Position numbers and translations under genes: made by a program. A stretch of DNA of 17,618 nt from DATJGF01 sp035495315 (GTDB lineage: Bacteria; Verrucomicrobiota; Verrucomicrobiia; Limisphaerales; UBA8199), in contig DATJGF010000203.1 in assembly GCA_035495315.1 (NCBI GenBank), positions 1 to 17,618 on the forward strand, written 5' to 3'. The notes under the pieces are model-generated. The model was not told where the DNA came from. It ran no database searches and saw nothing but the letters and a program-made list of their open reading frames with translations. Of the stretch, positions 9,578 to 16,396 are shown one piece after another. Numbering within the stretch: the first letter of the stretch is position 1; each line of letters opens with the position of its first letter.

Positions 9578-9922
9578 TGCGCTAATTAAAAAAAGCATCT
9601 TCCTGAGGGTCGAGAGTTGCCAACTGGTGGAATCTTGAATTTTGCACGGCCGCCGGGTAGCGCCCAGTGCAGTTTGCACGCCCGGCAAGGGCCGGATCCG
9701 ACTTCAAAAGGCGAGCCTCAGCTCATCACGGCGCTTTCCCGGGTTGGTCTGAATTGCTCCGCAGGTGATTACTGGCGGGACGGTTGTGGAGCTTTCGATG
9801 TTGGCCGCTTCGCACTGAATGGGCGCTGCTTGCCATCGCGTAGCTTCCGTGGCACGTGCCAAGCTTTGGAGTACCCGAAACATGATGGTGAACAAATTGC
9901 CATCAAAAACGAAAGACACACT
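9578..9922 (+). other. Intergenic region after the glucan synthase
   Basis: A reading frame starting at a TTG (9617) runs through this stretch into the small membrane gene at 9923, but its first 102 codons have no protein-like pattern and no ribosome site. I treat it as untranslated. No T-tailed hairpin terminator is visible directly after the glucan synthase stop, only an A-rich run at 9587-9593. The promoter of the two small membrane genes probably lies here, but I cannot pick a clear one. Confidence 0.4.
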
Positions 9923-10030
9923 ATGTTACTATTATCTGCACCATTTCTTGCCAGCGCTCTCTATATTGGTGGCGGCACGGTTGGCCTGCTTCTCGTCATC
10001 ATCGTTGTAGTTTTGTTGCTTCGCCGCTAG
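9923..10030 (+). CDS. Tiny single-pass membrane protein (35 aa)
   Basis: The product is 35 residues and almost wholly hydrophobic, with a glycine patch (YIGGGTVG) leading into LLLVIIVVVLLLRR, so one membrane helix ends in two positive charges. The Gly-rich entry and the VVLLLRR end resemble the small DUF3309-type membrane peptides often found beside stress genes, but that match is by eye only. The start at 9923 fits the onset of hydrophobicity. Upstream is a weak GAAAG ribosome site. It lies 36 bases before the next small membrane gene on the same strand, so the two are probably co-transcribed. The function is unknown. Confidence 0.5.
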   Translation: MLLLSAPFLASALYIGGGTVGLLLVIIVVVLLLRR

Positions 10031-10066
10031 CCGTTCCCCCGAAGAAAACAGATCGGAGATTTCGGA

Positions 10067-10276
10067 ATGAACATCATTGCAGTCAACCTGGTTGCACTAG
10101 GCGTCGTAGTGCTCGCTTTCTCGGGCACGTTCTTCTCGACTCCGGGACAACCTGTGAACTTCCCTGGAATGCATTTGGAGACCACAGCAAGTCACGTCAT
10201 CTCCCTCGTCGTTGGAGCGCTCATGATCGTCAGCGGGATGGCGTCGCTGATTGTGAATACCAAGCGGCCCGCCTGA
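10067..10276 (+). CDS. Small two-helix membrane protein (DUF3185-like)
   Basis: This encodes 69 residues with two hydrophobic segments: about residues 3-23 (VNLVALGVVVLAFSGTFF) and about 43-63 (HVISLVVGALMIVSGMASLI). They are separated by a short polar loop, and the tail NTKRPA is basic. The pattern of a Gly-containing helix, a loop and a second helix with GxxxxxxG resembles the DUF3185 group of small inner-membrane proteins. I base this on architecture, not on a search. The ATG follows CGGAGATTTCGGA, which gives a usable GGAG site. The gene is the last + strand gene before the strand switch and likely shares a transcript with the 35-residue gene upstream. The role is unknown. Confidence 0.65.
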   Translation: MNIIAVNLVALGVVVLAFSGTFFSTPGQPVNFPGMHLETTASHVISLVVGALMIVSGMASLIVNTKRPA

Positions 10277-10427
10277 GCAGGGTCGAAGTCCATACAGTCA
10301 ATTTGCAGCGCCTTGCTGCCGAGTTCTTACGTCCTGCTTTTCGTCCCGTTGCGCCGCCCGCCTGCCGGTCTTGGCCTTGATACCGGGCACGCTCCTCTTG
10401 AGCCGTTTCTGCATAATCGGCGCCCTC
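10277..10427. other. Convergent intergenic region
   Basis: This lies between the end of the + strand small membrane gene and the end of the - strand glucoamylase remnant. A bidirectional terminator would be expected, but I see no clean hairpin followed by a T-run. A short Lys/Arg-rich - strand frame crosses it, but it is out of frame with the glucoamylase tail and not supported as a gene. Confidence 0.4.
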
Positions 10428-10951
10428 TTACTTTGGTCCGCTGACCTTGACTGAATAGTTCCTGCCTTCCGAGCGCTTAGCTTCTTTCCAGAGAAGGTGA
10501 ACTCGATCACTGCACCGTCCGGGGAGCGCTCCGTGGGCAGATCGGCGATACAGAGCGCTGTTATGAGCCGTGTCCACCCGGTTGGTGCTCACCCAATTAT
10601 CGGCTGACCAGGCGACGGTCGCGTCTACCGCAACGACGAGGCGCAGGAGTTTGCCAGGAGACATTCGGCTAAGCGGGTGGCGGAAGCTCCAAATCTCATG
10701 CTGGCTCGCTACCGGGTGGACGACATAACGCTGGAAGGCCGGTTCGATTCGATCAAAACAGACGCCGTCGTGAGCGCTGCGCACCAGCGAGACATAATCC
10801 GCATGCGCCCAGCACAGCGGCATGGCCGCACCCGTCGGCAGCCCGCGCCTCATTCCCCCCAGATCTTCGGCGTTCCACAACTGCTCGCTGATCATCCCCC
10901 CTTCATTGGCAAATTTTTCCATGGAGACAATAAACAGCATGGGATCGCGCC
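10428..10951 (-). pseudogene. GH15 glucoamylase (glucan 1,4-alpha-glucosidase), C-terminal remnant
   Basis: Only the last ~170 codons of a GH15 glucoamylase remain. The remnant runs from RDPMLFIVSMEKFANEGG through ISEQLWNAEDL, GLPTGAAMPLCWAHADYV and WSADNW to EGRNYSVKV. The PxGxAMPLxWAHAEY block is a family hallmark near the end of the (alpha/alpha)6 catalytic barrel, and the rest is the small C-terminal beta module. The catalytic part is missing, so it cannot be active. Two compensating frameshifts disrupt the tail: near 10550 the homologous frame jumps to read IADLPTERSPDGAVIEFTF, and near 10493 it returns to read WKEAKRSEGRNYSV. Upstream it is joined out of frame to the start of a glucokinase gene, with the junction at about 10946-10952. 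An ATG at 10940 could still start a 170-codon fragment. An assembly artefact is possible but less likely. Confidence 0.85.
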
Positions 10952-11035
10952 GGATGGAATTTCTACCCGCTGCTTGTGGCCGGTGGCCAGCACCTTCACA
11001 TGCGTGCCGCCGACGTCGATGACCAGAGTTCTCAT
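10892..11035 (-). pseudogene. ROK-family glucokinase (polyphosphate glucokinase-like), N-terminal remnant
   Basis: The first 29 codons read MRTLVIDVGGTHVKVL and then LATGHKQRVEIPSG. This is the start of a ROK glucokinase, with the DVGGTHVK phosphate-binding loop typical of polyphosphate/ATP glucokinases. After Gly29 the similarity ends abruptly at about 10949, and 18 unrelated codons lead to a stop at 10892-10894. The rest of the kinase (normally about 250 residues) is gone, replaced by a glucoamylase tail in another frame. The ATG overlaps the zwf stop as ATGA (11032-11035). The intact ancestor would therefore have been the third gene of a translationally coupled gnd-zwf-glucokinase operon making glucose 6-phosphate for the dehydrogenase. 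The remnant lacks the sugar-binding and catalytic residues and must be inactive. Confidence 0.82.
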
Positions 11036-12582
11036 GCGGTTGACGAATTCTTTCCCTTTTTCTTGCGCTGTCCCACCAATTCAGTGGGCAGAGGCCAACT
11101 GTGTCCTTGAGCCAAGAGACCCTGAGCGTCCTCGGGTCCCCAGGTGCCAGCGGCGTAATTGGGGAAATCACTCGGCGGAGCCACTGCCCAGACATCAAGC
11201 ACCGGCATCAACAGCCGCCAGGCGGCCTCCACCTGATCGGCGCGCATGAACAAGGTGGCATCATTCTTCATTACGTCCCAGAGCAACGTTTCATAAGCGT
11301 CAGGCGACCGAACGTCGAAGCCGTCCTGGTAATTGAACTGCATCTCCACCGAGCGCAGGTGCATTTTTGGCCCGGGGTGCTTGGCCTGGAAGCGCAGCCC
11401 GATGCCTTCGTCGGGCTGGATACAGATCACCAGCCGGGACGACTGCCAATCCAGCGTGGACTCCACCGGAAACGACTGATGCGGCACTCCGCGAAACTGG
11501 ATCGTAATCTCCGAGGCCTGCCGGGTGAGCCGCTTACCGGTGCGGAGGTAGATAGGCACGCCCTGCCAGCGCCAGTTATCGATGAACAGCCGGAGCGCGA
11601 CAAACGTCTCGGTTTGGGAATCAGCCAGCACCCCGTCTTCTTCGCGGTAACCAGGAACCTTTTTCCCGCCGACCCAACCCGGGCCGTATTGCCCGCGCAC
11701 CACGCATTGGTGGACGGCGTCTCGGGGAATCGCACGAACAGCGTGGAGGACGTCCACCTTCTTGTTCCGAATCTCGTCGGCTTCGAAGGAGACCATCGGT
11801 TCCATCGCCACCAGACAAAGCAGTTGCATCAGGTGATTCTGAACCATGTCACGCAGGGCTCCGGCGTGGTCGTAATACCCGCCGCGATGTTCGACCCCGA
11901 CCGCTTCGACCGCGGTGATGGTGACGCACTCCACATAACGCCGGTTCCAGATCGGCTCGAAGAGGGGATTGGCAAAACGGAAGGCCAGAATGTTCTGCAC
12001 TGTTTCCTTGCCGAGATAATGGTCGATGCGGAAGATCTGGGATTCCTCGAAATTAGCAGCGAGGATGGCATTCAAGGTGCGGGCGGATTCCAGGTCATAG
12101 CCGATCGGTTTCTCGACCACAATCCGCGCCCAGTCCCGGTCACGCGTCAGTCCGGCTTTGCCGAGGTATTTTGGGATTTCGCCGAACATGCTCGGCGGCG
12201 TGGCCATGTAGAAGACCCGGTGGACTTTGGCGCCCCATTCCTTTTCCAGTTCCGCGCATTGTTCGCCCAGGGCCCTATAGGTTTGCAGCTTCTTGAAATC
12301 GCCCTGCTGGTAGCGGATATGCCTGGCAAACTCGCCCCATTCGGTGGCTTTCACCATTCCTTGACGCGAGAATTTCTTGACGCCGTCGTGGAGACGCCGT
12401 CGCAGCTTCTCGTCGCTGAAGTCAACGCGATCGACCGCGATGATCGAAAAGTGAGCGGGCATGCTTCGGTCCTGGGAGAGGTCAAACAAGGCCGGCACGA
12501 GTTTCCGCCAGGTCAGGTCACCGGCTCCGCCAAAAATGACGAACACCGTCGGTTCTAGCTGGTCAGTGGGTTTCGTTCTCAT
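11032..12582 (-). CDS. zwf: Glucose-6-phosphate 1-dehydrogenase
   Basis: This cytoplasmic enzyme oxidises glucose 6-phosphate to 6-phosphogluconolactone with NADP+, the entry to the oxidative pentose phosphate branch. The product is 516 residues, the usual length. The nucleotide-binding start is FVIFGGAGDLTWRKL. The substrate-binding signature RIDHYLGKE lies at about residues 185-193, followed by FEPIWNRRYVECV and GYYDHAGALRDMVQNHL. I chose the ATG at 12582 over the in-frame ATG at 12594. The 12582 start overlaps the gnd stop exactly as ATGA and has GGAG five bases upstream, and the conserved region follows soon after. The 3' end overlaps the glucokinase remnant in the same ATGA fashion. A lactonase gene (pgl) is not in the window. 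The basic tail RKKKGK is a small oddity. Identification is secure. Confidence 0.97.
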   Translation of the reverse strand: MRTKPTDQLEPTVFVIFGGAGDLTWRKLVPALFDLSQDRSMPAHFSIIAVDRVDFSDEKLRRRLHDGVKKFSRQGMVKATEWGEFARHIRYQQGDFKKLQTYRALGEQCAELEKEWGAKVHRVFYMATPPSMFGEIPKYLGKAGLTRDRDWARIVVEKPIGYDLESARTLNAILAANFEESQIFRIDHYLGKETVQNILAFRFANPLFEPIWNRRYVECVTITAVEAVGVEHRGGYYDHAGALRDMVQNHLMQLLCLVAMEPMVSFEADEIRNKKVDVLHAVRAIPRDAVHQCVVRGQYGPGWVGGKKVPGYREEDGVLADSQTETFVALRLFIDNWRWQGVPIYLRTGKRLTRQASEITIQFRGVPHQSFPVESTLDWQSSRLVICIQPDEGIGLRFQAKHPGPKMHLRSVEMQFNYQDGFDVRSPDAYETLLWDVMKNDATLFMRADQVEAAWRLLMPVLDVWAVAPPSDFPNYAAGTWGPEDAQGLLAQGHSWPLPTELVGQRKKKGKNSSTA

Positions 12583-13994
12583 TCCTTCTCCCATTCCGTG
12601 TGAAACGTGCCCTTGGCATCGATCCGCTCATAGGTGTGGGCTCCGAAATAGTCGCGCTGGGCCTGGATGAGGTTGGCCGGCAGCCAGGAGCTGCGATAGG
12701 CGTCGAGATAACCCAATGAAACCATCAGCCCCGGGACCGGCACCCCGGACTCGGCCGCCTGGCATACCACCTGGCGCAAATCTTCCTGATGCTCCATGAC
12801 CTTGCGCGACAACTTCGGATCCAGCAGCAAATTGGGCAGGTCAGGTCGCGCGTGAAACGCCGCGCAGATGTCTTCCAGCAACGCGGCGCGGATGATGCAG
12901 CCACCTCGCCAGATCCGCGCCACGGCTTCAAGATCAAGGTGATAGTCGTATTGGTCTGAAGCAACCGCCAGAAGCGCCAGGCCTTGGGCGTAGATAATAA
13001 TCATCCCGGCGAAAAGCGCGTGGCTCAATTGCGAGAGGAACGTGTCACGGCCGTGGTTGAACTGTCGGATGGATCGCTGATAGATCGCGCTGGACTGCTC
13101 CCGTTCCTTCGCGAATACGGACAAGTCGCGCATCGCAACCGCCACGTCGATGGTCGGAATCGGGACTTGGAGTTCCATCGCGCTCTGCGAGGTCCACATG
13201 CCGGTGCCTTTCTGCTTGGCCACGGCGAGGATTTCGTCGATCAGCCGCCGGCCGGTGCTCTCATCCACTTTGCCGAAAATGTGACTGCTGATTTCCATAA
13301 GATAACCGTTCAGTTCACCGGTGTTCCACTTGCTATACACGTCACGCAGTTGGTCATCGTTCAAAGCAAGGCCGCGTTTCATCAGGTCGTAGGTTTCAGC
13401 GATAAGCTGCATCATCCCGTACTCGATCCCGTTGTGGACCATCTTCACGAAATGCCCGGCCGAAGCGGGACCGAGATAAGTCACGCACGGATACCCGCTC
13501 ACCCTGGCAGCGACGGCTTCCAGCACGGAACGGACGCGCTCGTAAGCCTCTTTCGGCCCGCCCGGCATGATGCTCGGTCCATGCCGCGCGCCTTCTTCTC
13601 CTCCCGACACGCCGACGCCGAGGAATTGGATGCCTTTCGCCGCCAAGTTGCGGAGGCGCACGTCCGTGTCTTTGAAGTAGGAGTTGCCGGCATCAATGAT
13701 GAGATCGCCCGGTTGGAGGTGCGCGAGCAGATCGTTGATGACCGAATCCACGGGCGGGCCTGCGGGAACAAGCATCATCACCGCGCGCGGTTTGCGAAGC
13801 AAGGTGATGAACTCCTTTATATCCGTCGCGCCGTGGATATCGCGGTTCTCCGCCTCCTGGCGCAACGCCGCCACTTTGGCGGCATCCTTGTCGTAACCGG
13901 CCACAGAATGTCCGTGGTCGGCCATATTCAACAAGAGATTGCGCCCCATGACGCCCAAGCCAACCATGCCGATTTCAAATTCCTGTGCCTTCAT
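12579..13994 (-). CDS. gnd: 6-phosphogluconate dehydrogenase, decarboxylating
   Basis: This enzyme converts 6-phosphogluconate to ribulose 5-phosphate and CO2, making NADPH in the cytoplasm. The product is 471 residues, typical of the long dimeric form. An N-terminal Rossmann domain opens with MVGLGVMGRNLLLNMADHG. The substrate loop GVSGGEEGARHGPSIMPGG is intact. VKMVHNGIEYGMMQ supplies the expected catalytic lysine (K184) and the substrate-binding H187 and N188. The C-terminal end RDYFGAHTYERID with FHTEW is characteristic of the family. The ATG at 13994 is preceded by AAGGA about 11 bases upstream. The gene begins 21 bases after the Tudor-like gene and overlaps zwf by four bases, so these genes form one transcription unit. 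I see nothing damaged. Confidence 0.97.
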   Translation of the reverse strand: MKAQEFEIGMVGLGVMGRNLLLNMADHGHSVAGYDKDAAKVAALRQEAENRDIHGATDIKEFITLLRKPRAVMMLVPAGPPVDSVINDLLAHLQPGDLIIDAGNSYFKDTDVRLRNLAAKGIQFLGVGVSGGEEGARHGPSIMPGGPKEAYERVRSVLEAVAARVSGYPCVTYLGPASAGHFVKMVHNGIEYGMMQLIAETYDLMKRGLALNDDQLRDVYSKWNTGELNGYLMEISSHIFGKVDESTGRRLIDEILAVAKQKGTGMWTSQSAMELQVPIPTIDVAVAMRDLSVFAKEREQSSAIYQRSIRQFNHGRDTFLSQLSHALFAGMIIIYAQGLALLAVASDQYDYHLDLEAVARIWRGGCIIRAALLEDICAAFHARPDLPNLLLDPKLSRKVMEHQEDLRQVVCQAAESGVPVPGLMVSLGYLDAYRSSWLPANLIQAQRDYFGAHTYERIDAKGTFHTEWEKE

Positions 13995-14015
13995 TTTATA
14001 CTGATTCCTTCAGCA

Positions 14016-14276
14016 TCATTTCTTCTTCGGGTGTGCTAACCGTTTCGGTGATGCCTGGTCGCTCTGGACGAGTTTCTTGAGAGCCGCGCCTTTGTGCATG
14101 GCCATGTGGTCAGTCTTGTCGCTCTTGATCAAATATTGCGGCTCCTCCTCCGTGGCGCGGACGGTGTAGGTTTTAAATTTGGTGGCGGAGGTGACCTTCT
14201 TCTTGATCGTTCCCCGGACGTGGCCCGCTTCCGAGTTCCACCCCACGTGCTCCCCAACTTTGAATTCGTGTTTCAT
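14016..14276 (-). CDS. DUF2945 / HVA1-type Tudor-like small protein
   Basis: The product is 86 residues. The pattern FKVGEHVGWNSEAGHVRGTI, then a basic strand region, then EPQYLIKSDKTDHMAMHKGAALKKL matches the DUF2945 family (hypervirulence-associated Tudor-like domain, about 60-70 residues), here nearly complete. A Lys/Pro-rich basic tail (SPKRLAHPKKK) follows the domain and could contact nucleic acid, which is inferred. The family is a small beta-barrel fold of unknown biochemical role, often found near stress and sugar-metabolism genes. A good AGGAGAT ribosome site lies about 8 bases before the ATG at 14276. The gene lies 21 bases upstream of gnd, so it probably heads the gnd-zwf operon or is co-transcribed with it. 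Confidence 0.88.
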   Translation of the reverse strand: MKHEFKVGEHVGWNSEAGHVRGTIKKKVTSATKFKTYTVRATEEEPQYLIKSDKTDHMAMHKGAALKKLVQSDQASPKRLAHPKKK

Positions 14277-14383
14277 CCGTATGATCTCCTGTAGGTCCGT
14301 TGCGTCAGTGTGGCGGCCGTGGCCTGCCTGTGGCTGCGATGCTCATGACTCCGGTTTCGAGCTTGAAGTCTTTAGTCGGCAAC

Positions 14384-14399
14384 CGCCAGGATCCTGGCG
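14384..14399. repeat. 16-bp perfect palindrome between two genes
   Basis: CGCCAGGATCCTGGCG is its own reverse complement. It lies about 20 bases after the stop of the RRM gene (- strand) and about 110 bases before the DUF2945 start. As RNA it gives a 6-bp GC-rich stem with a 4-base loop. No T-run follows in the direction of transcription, so a terminator role is weak. An operator for the DUF2945-gnd-zwf unit is the other reading. Confidence 0.35.
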
Positions 14400-14418
14400 C
14401 ACTTTCTGATCATGCAAT

Positions 14419-14733
14419 TTACCATCTTTCAAAGCGTTGAACATTGCACTTTGCGCTAGGGCTGCCGGTGGCAGGGGGCACCTTCCTCGCGGATACGTAT
14501 TCGGTCACCGTCAGTACTTGCGCTTCCAGCTTTTTGCCATCGAGCGCTAGCATCGCCGCTCGCGCACCTTGTGGCGTAGCCATTGTGACGATGGCGAAGC
14601 AGCGCGACCGGCCGCTTTCGCGTTCAACCGGAAGATTGACCTCGGCGATATTGCCGTGAGGGGAAAATAAGACCTGCAGATCCCTTTCGGTAGCAGTTGG
14701 GGCGAGATTGGCTACGTGTAGTTTAGTGTTCAT
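14419..14733 (-). CDS. RRM-domain RNA-binding protein with atypical RNP motifs
   Basis: The product is 104 residues with a single RNA recognition motif across about residues 3-80 and a short tail. RNP2 is LHVANL (5-10) and RNP1 is RCFAIVTM (44-51), placed at normal RRM spacing. Bacterial relatives are small cytoplasmic proteins, in some lineages linked to cold or stress, that bind single-stranded RNA. Two of the three usual aromatic stacking positions are replaced here: RNP2 position 2 is His6 and RNP1 position 5 is Ile48. Only Phe46 is kept, so RNA binding may be weaker or different. I chose the ATG at 14733 because the domain begins at once. The longer frame to 14793 would overlap the upstream gene and adds no recognisable sequence. 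It follows the 383-residue gene by 22 bases and is probably co-transcribed. Confidence 0.85.
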   Translation of the reverse strand: MNTKLHVANLAPTATERDLQVLFSPHGNIAEVNLPVERESGRSRCFAIVTMATPQGARAAMLALDGKKLEAQVLTVTEYVSARKVPPATGSPSAKCNVQRFERW

Positions 14734-14755
14734 AATCTTGACGGCAGCCTGCCGG

Positions 14756-15907
14756 CTATCCTGGCCTGGTGTCCGCGGAGAATTGCCTGGCAAAGGCGAG
14801 AAGATGATCAGCTATTTCCTGATTGGCGCGCTCTTTGGTTATTTCGTCTCGAGCAAAGCGCTCAAAATATGTGGCGATCATGGACGCTGAGCGAATGGAA
14901 TTTGAGGAAGCGACAGATACCGCGTTGTTCAGGCTCATGCACCAGGGCGTGAGGGCCATCGCCTCCAGCAGATCGGTTGCCGCCAGGTACGCATCGATCT
15001 TTGTTTTGTCTTGCTCATCCGCTTCGAAGATCTTCGCGCCGCAGGGCTTCCCCCCGAACTGCGCGTTGAACTTGTCGAGCCGATTCCTGACCTGTGCTTC
15101 CTCCGCTGCGGGCGATCCCATGAAGGCCCGTTCGAGACGCCTGAAGGAGTGAAAGGCCTCGCAGTAATCACGGTTTTGCAGCATATGCTCGAAAATGGGT
15201 ATGCCAAAAAGGCCTTGTTCCATCATGAAGGACATCAGGTTATCGCGTTCGATTTCCGCTCCCAAAATGAACAAAGCGGTAGAGAGGAACGATCGACCAT
15301 GCTCCTTGCTGCCTATCAGTTCGTTTACCAATGAGACAATTCCCGGCTGGGCGTTGCATGGAGCCACAAAACCAAGCATGTGTTCAAAGAGGGCCCGAAA
15401 CAACCGGCAGGTGAGCCGTGTGTTTCCTGAAAGCAGGAGTCTTAAGTTGTCCAGCGGGGTTCCCGGCTCGGGGTCTGACTGTGGCTCAGCGGTAGGTGGT
15501 TCGTCCCTCGGTTGCGAGGCGCCAACTAAAAGCGCAGCCATCGCCCCGCCCTGTTGAGGCCCAGTCGCCGATGGCGTACTCTTCTGCCCGGAGGCTGCTT
15601 TCCCCAGGTGCGCGGGGTTCATTAGCACGGTCAAAAGAAGGCGCGAGCTGTCGAAAACACGAGCGACATGATCCGTAACCGAAGGCGCTCCCCAGATCAT
15701 GACGAACCTTTGGGCGCCGATCAGGGCTGCAATGGTCTGAGGGTCTTTGAACACGGACTCGTCCACGCCAACAAGTCTGCTCATTTCGTACAATCCTTCC
15801 TTTAGCGTTCTTGGGTTGGAAGACGCTGGCAGCTTCCTTTTCAGCTCCGAGGCATTCTCTAGCAGCTTCAGGTAGTTGTGCAGTGATTTAAGCGTGACGG
15901 CGGTCAT
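14756..15907 (-). CDS. Unrecognised 383-residue helical protein
   Basis: I do not recognise this protein. It looks genuinely coding: it is long, has even amino-acid use, and a GAAAGAG ribosome site lies 4 bases before the ATG at 15907. Residues 1-100 are predicted helical (for example LHNYLKLLENASELKRKL, then FVMIWGAPSVTDHVARVF). Residues about 103-152 form a Gly/Ser/Gln/Pro-rich, probably disordered linker with repeated acidic-proline pairs. Residues 153-383 form a second helical domain with LFRALFEHMLGFV, FLSTALFILGAEIERDNL, and a polar C-terminal helix. There is no signal peptide or clear membrane helix, so it is likely cytoplasmic. The RRM gene follows after only 22 bases, suggesting shared expression and perhaps a shared task. 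A two-domain scaffold or adaptor is one guess, with no direct support. Confidence 0.65.
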   Translation of the reverse strand: MTAVTLKSLHNYLKLLENASELKRKLPASSNPRTLKEGLYEMSRLVGVDESVFKDPQTIAALIGAQRFVMIWGAPSVTDHVARVFDSSRLLLTVLMNPAHLGKAASGQKSTPSATGPQQGGAMAALLVGASQPRDEPPTAEPQSDPEPGTPLDNLRLLLSGNTRLTCRLFRALFEHMLGFVAPCNAQPGIVSLVNELIGSKEHGRSFLSTALFILGAEIERDNLMSFMMEQGLFGIPIFEHMLQNRDYCEAFHSFRRLERAFMGSPAAEEAQVRNRLDKFNAQFGGKPCGAKIFEADEQDKTKIDAYLAATDLLEAMALTPWCMSLNNAVSVASSNSIRSASMIATYFERFARDEITKERANQEIADHLLAFARQFSADTRPG

Positions 15908-15936
15908 AAACTCTTTCTTTGAGAGACACTGAATTG

Positions 15937-16155
15937 TTAGCGGTGTCGTGGCTCAGCAGGCTCAGGCTCTCCCAGGCCGCCCTCGCCTTCAAACCTATGC
16001 AGATCTTCTGGTTCGACACGGGTCAGCGCCGTGCGGTATTCCGGACGTGATTGGGCCGCGGGCTCACTCGCACGCCTCGTTGTAACGCTGCCAATTGTTC
16101 CGGCGTGAGCCAGGAGCACCTGCGTATGGGTTCGTGTCGATACGCCTGCTTTCAT
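15937..16155 (-). CDS. Doubtful small ORF (72 aa)
   Basis: This is a possible 72-residue protein rich in Arg, Glu, Thr and Pro with no membrane segment or motif. An AGAGG lies 4 bases before the ATG, a little close but usable. It lies 29 bases upstream of the 383-residue gene on the same strand, which fits an operon leader gene. The low-complexity end (EGEGGLGEPEPAEP) and lack of a recognisable fold make it equally likely to be non-coding leader sequence. Confidence 0.3.
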   Translation of the reverse strand: MKAGVSTRTHTQVLLAHAGTIGSVTTRRASEPAAQSRPEYRTALTRVEPEDLHRFEGEGGLGEPEPAEPRHR

Positions 16156-16201
16156 GAGACCTCTTTCTCGGTTTGCTAATTGGAGCGCGATAGAGTTGCC
16201 C

Positions 16202-16396
16202 CTATTGCGCGTGGATCCGGACGTCTACTCCAGGTTGAGAATAGTTCCTATAGTGTTTAGAATAGTTGCTGTAATGTGCGTACCCTCCATACTGCCCATG
16301 CTCATGATATTCGCCGCGGCCTCGATGGCCCGGGAAAATAAAGCCGGTGGTTGTTAGCAAGCCGACAACACTTATTGGAAGGAGGATGTGTTTCAA
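16202..16396 (-). CDS. Small exported His/Tyr-rich protein
   Basis: The product is 64 residues with a signal-like start: Lys2, then a hydrophobic stretch (ILLPISVVGLLTTTGFIF) ending near residue 21. The remaining ~41 residues contain 6 His and 7 Tyr and little else hydrophobic. Residues 41-54 are two tandem 7-residue copies, HYSNYSK and HYRNYSQ, encoded by an imperfect 21-base duplication (16235-16276). Export to the periplasm or outside is inferred. His/Tyr-rich tails of this sort could bind metal or cross-link, but no family comes to mind. The only start in frame is a TTG at 16396, with a poor ribosome site (CGAGAAAA), which lowers confidence. It is isolated: 231 bases separate it from the transporter upstream and 46 bases from the doubtful ORF downstream. 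Confidence 0.5.
   Translation of the reverse strand: MKHILLPISVVGLLTTTGFIFPGHRGRGEYHEHGQYGGYAHYSNYSKHYRNYSQPGVDVRIHAQ

Noticed and set aside
9617..9922. An N-terminal extension of the 35-residue membrane protein
   Set aside because: It has a TTG start without a ribosome site, and the extension has no fold-like pattern. The hydrophobic protein begins naturally at the ATG at 9923.
10298..10510. A 70-residue Lys/Arg-rich - strand ORF
   Set aside because: Its first part is the frameshifted glucoamylase tail (IEFTF) and the remainder is read-through into the convergent gap. It is not an independent gene.
10428..11198. A single 256-residue - strand protein spanning the zwf end and the glucoamylase tail
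   Set aside because: The first ~84 codons are the zwf and glucokinase sequence read in a wrong frame. Only the part from about 10951 down is homologous to a known family.
11101..12558. A 485-codon open frame on the + strand opposite zwf
   Set aside because: It lies wholly antisense to a well-supported zwf gene. It is a by-product of GC-rich codon use and shows no recognisable motif.
12984..14039. A 351-codon open frame on the + strand opposite gnd
   Set aside because: It is antisense to a complete gnd gene with all expected motifs, and its own translation has no protein-like features.
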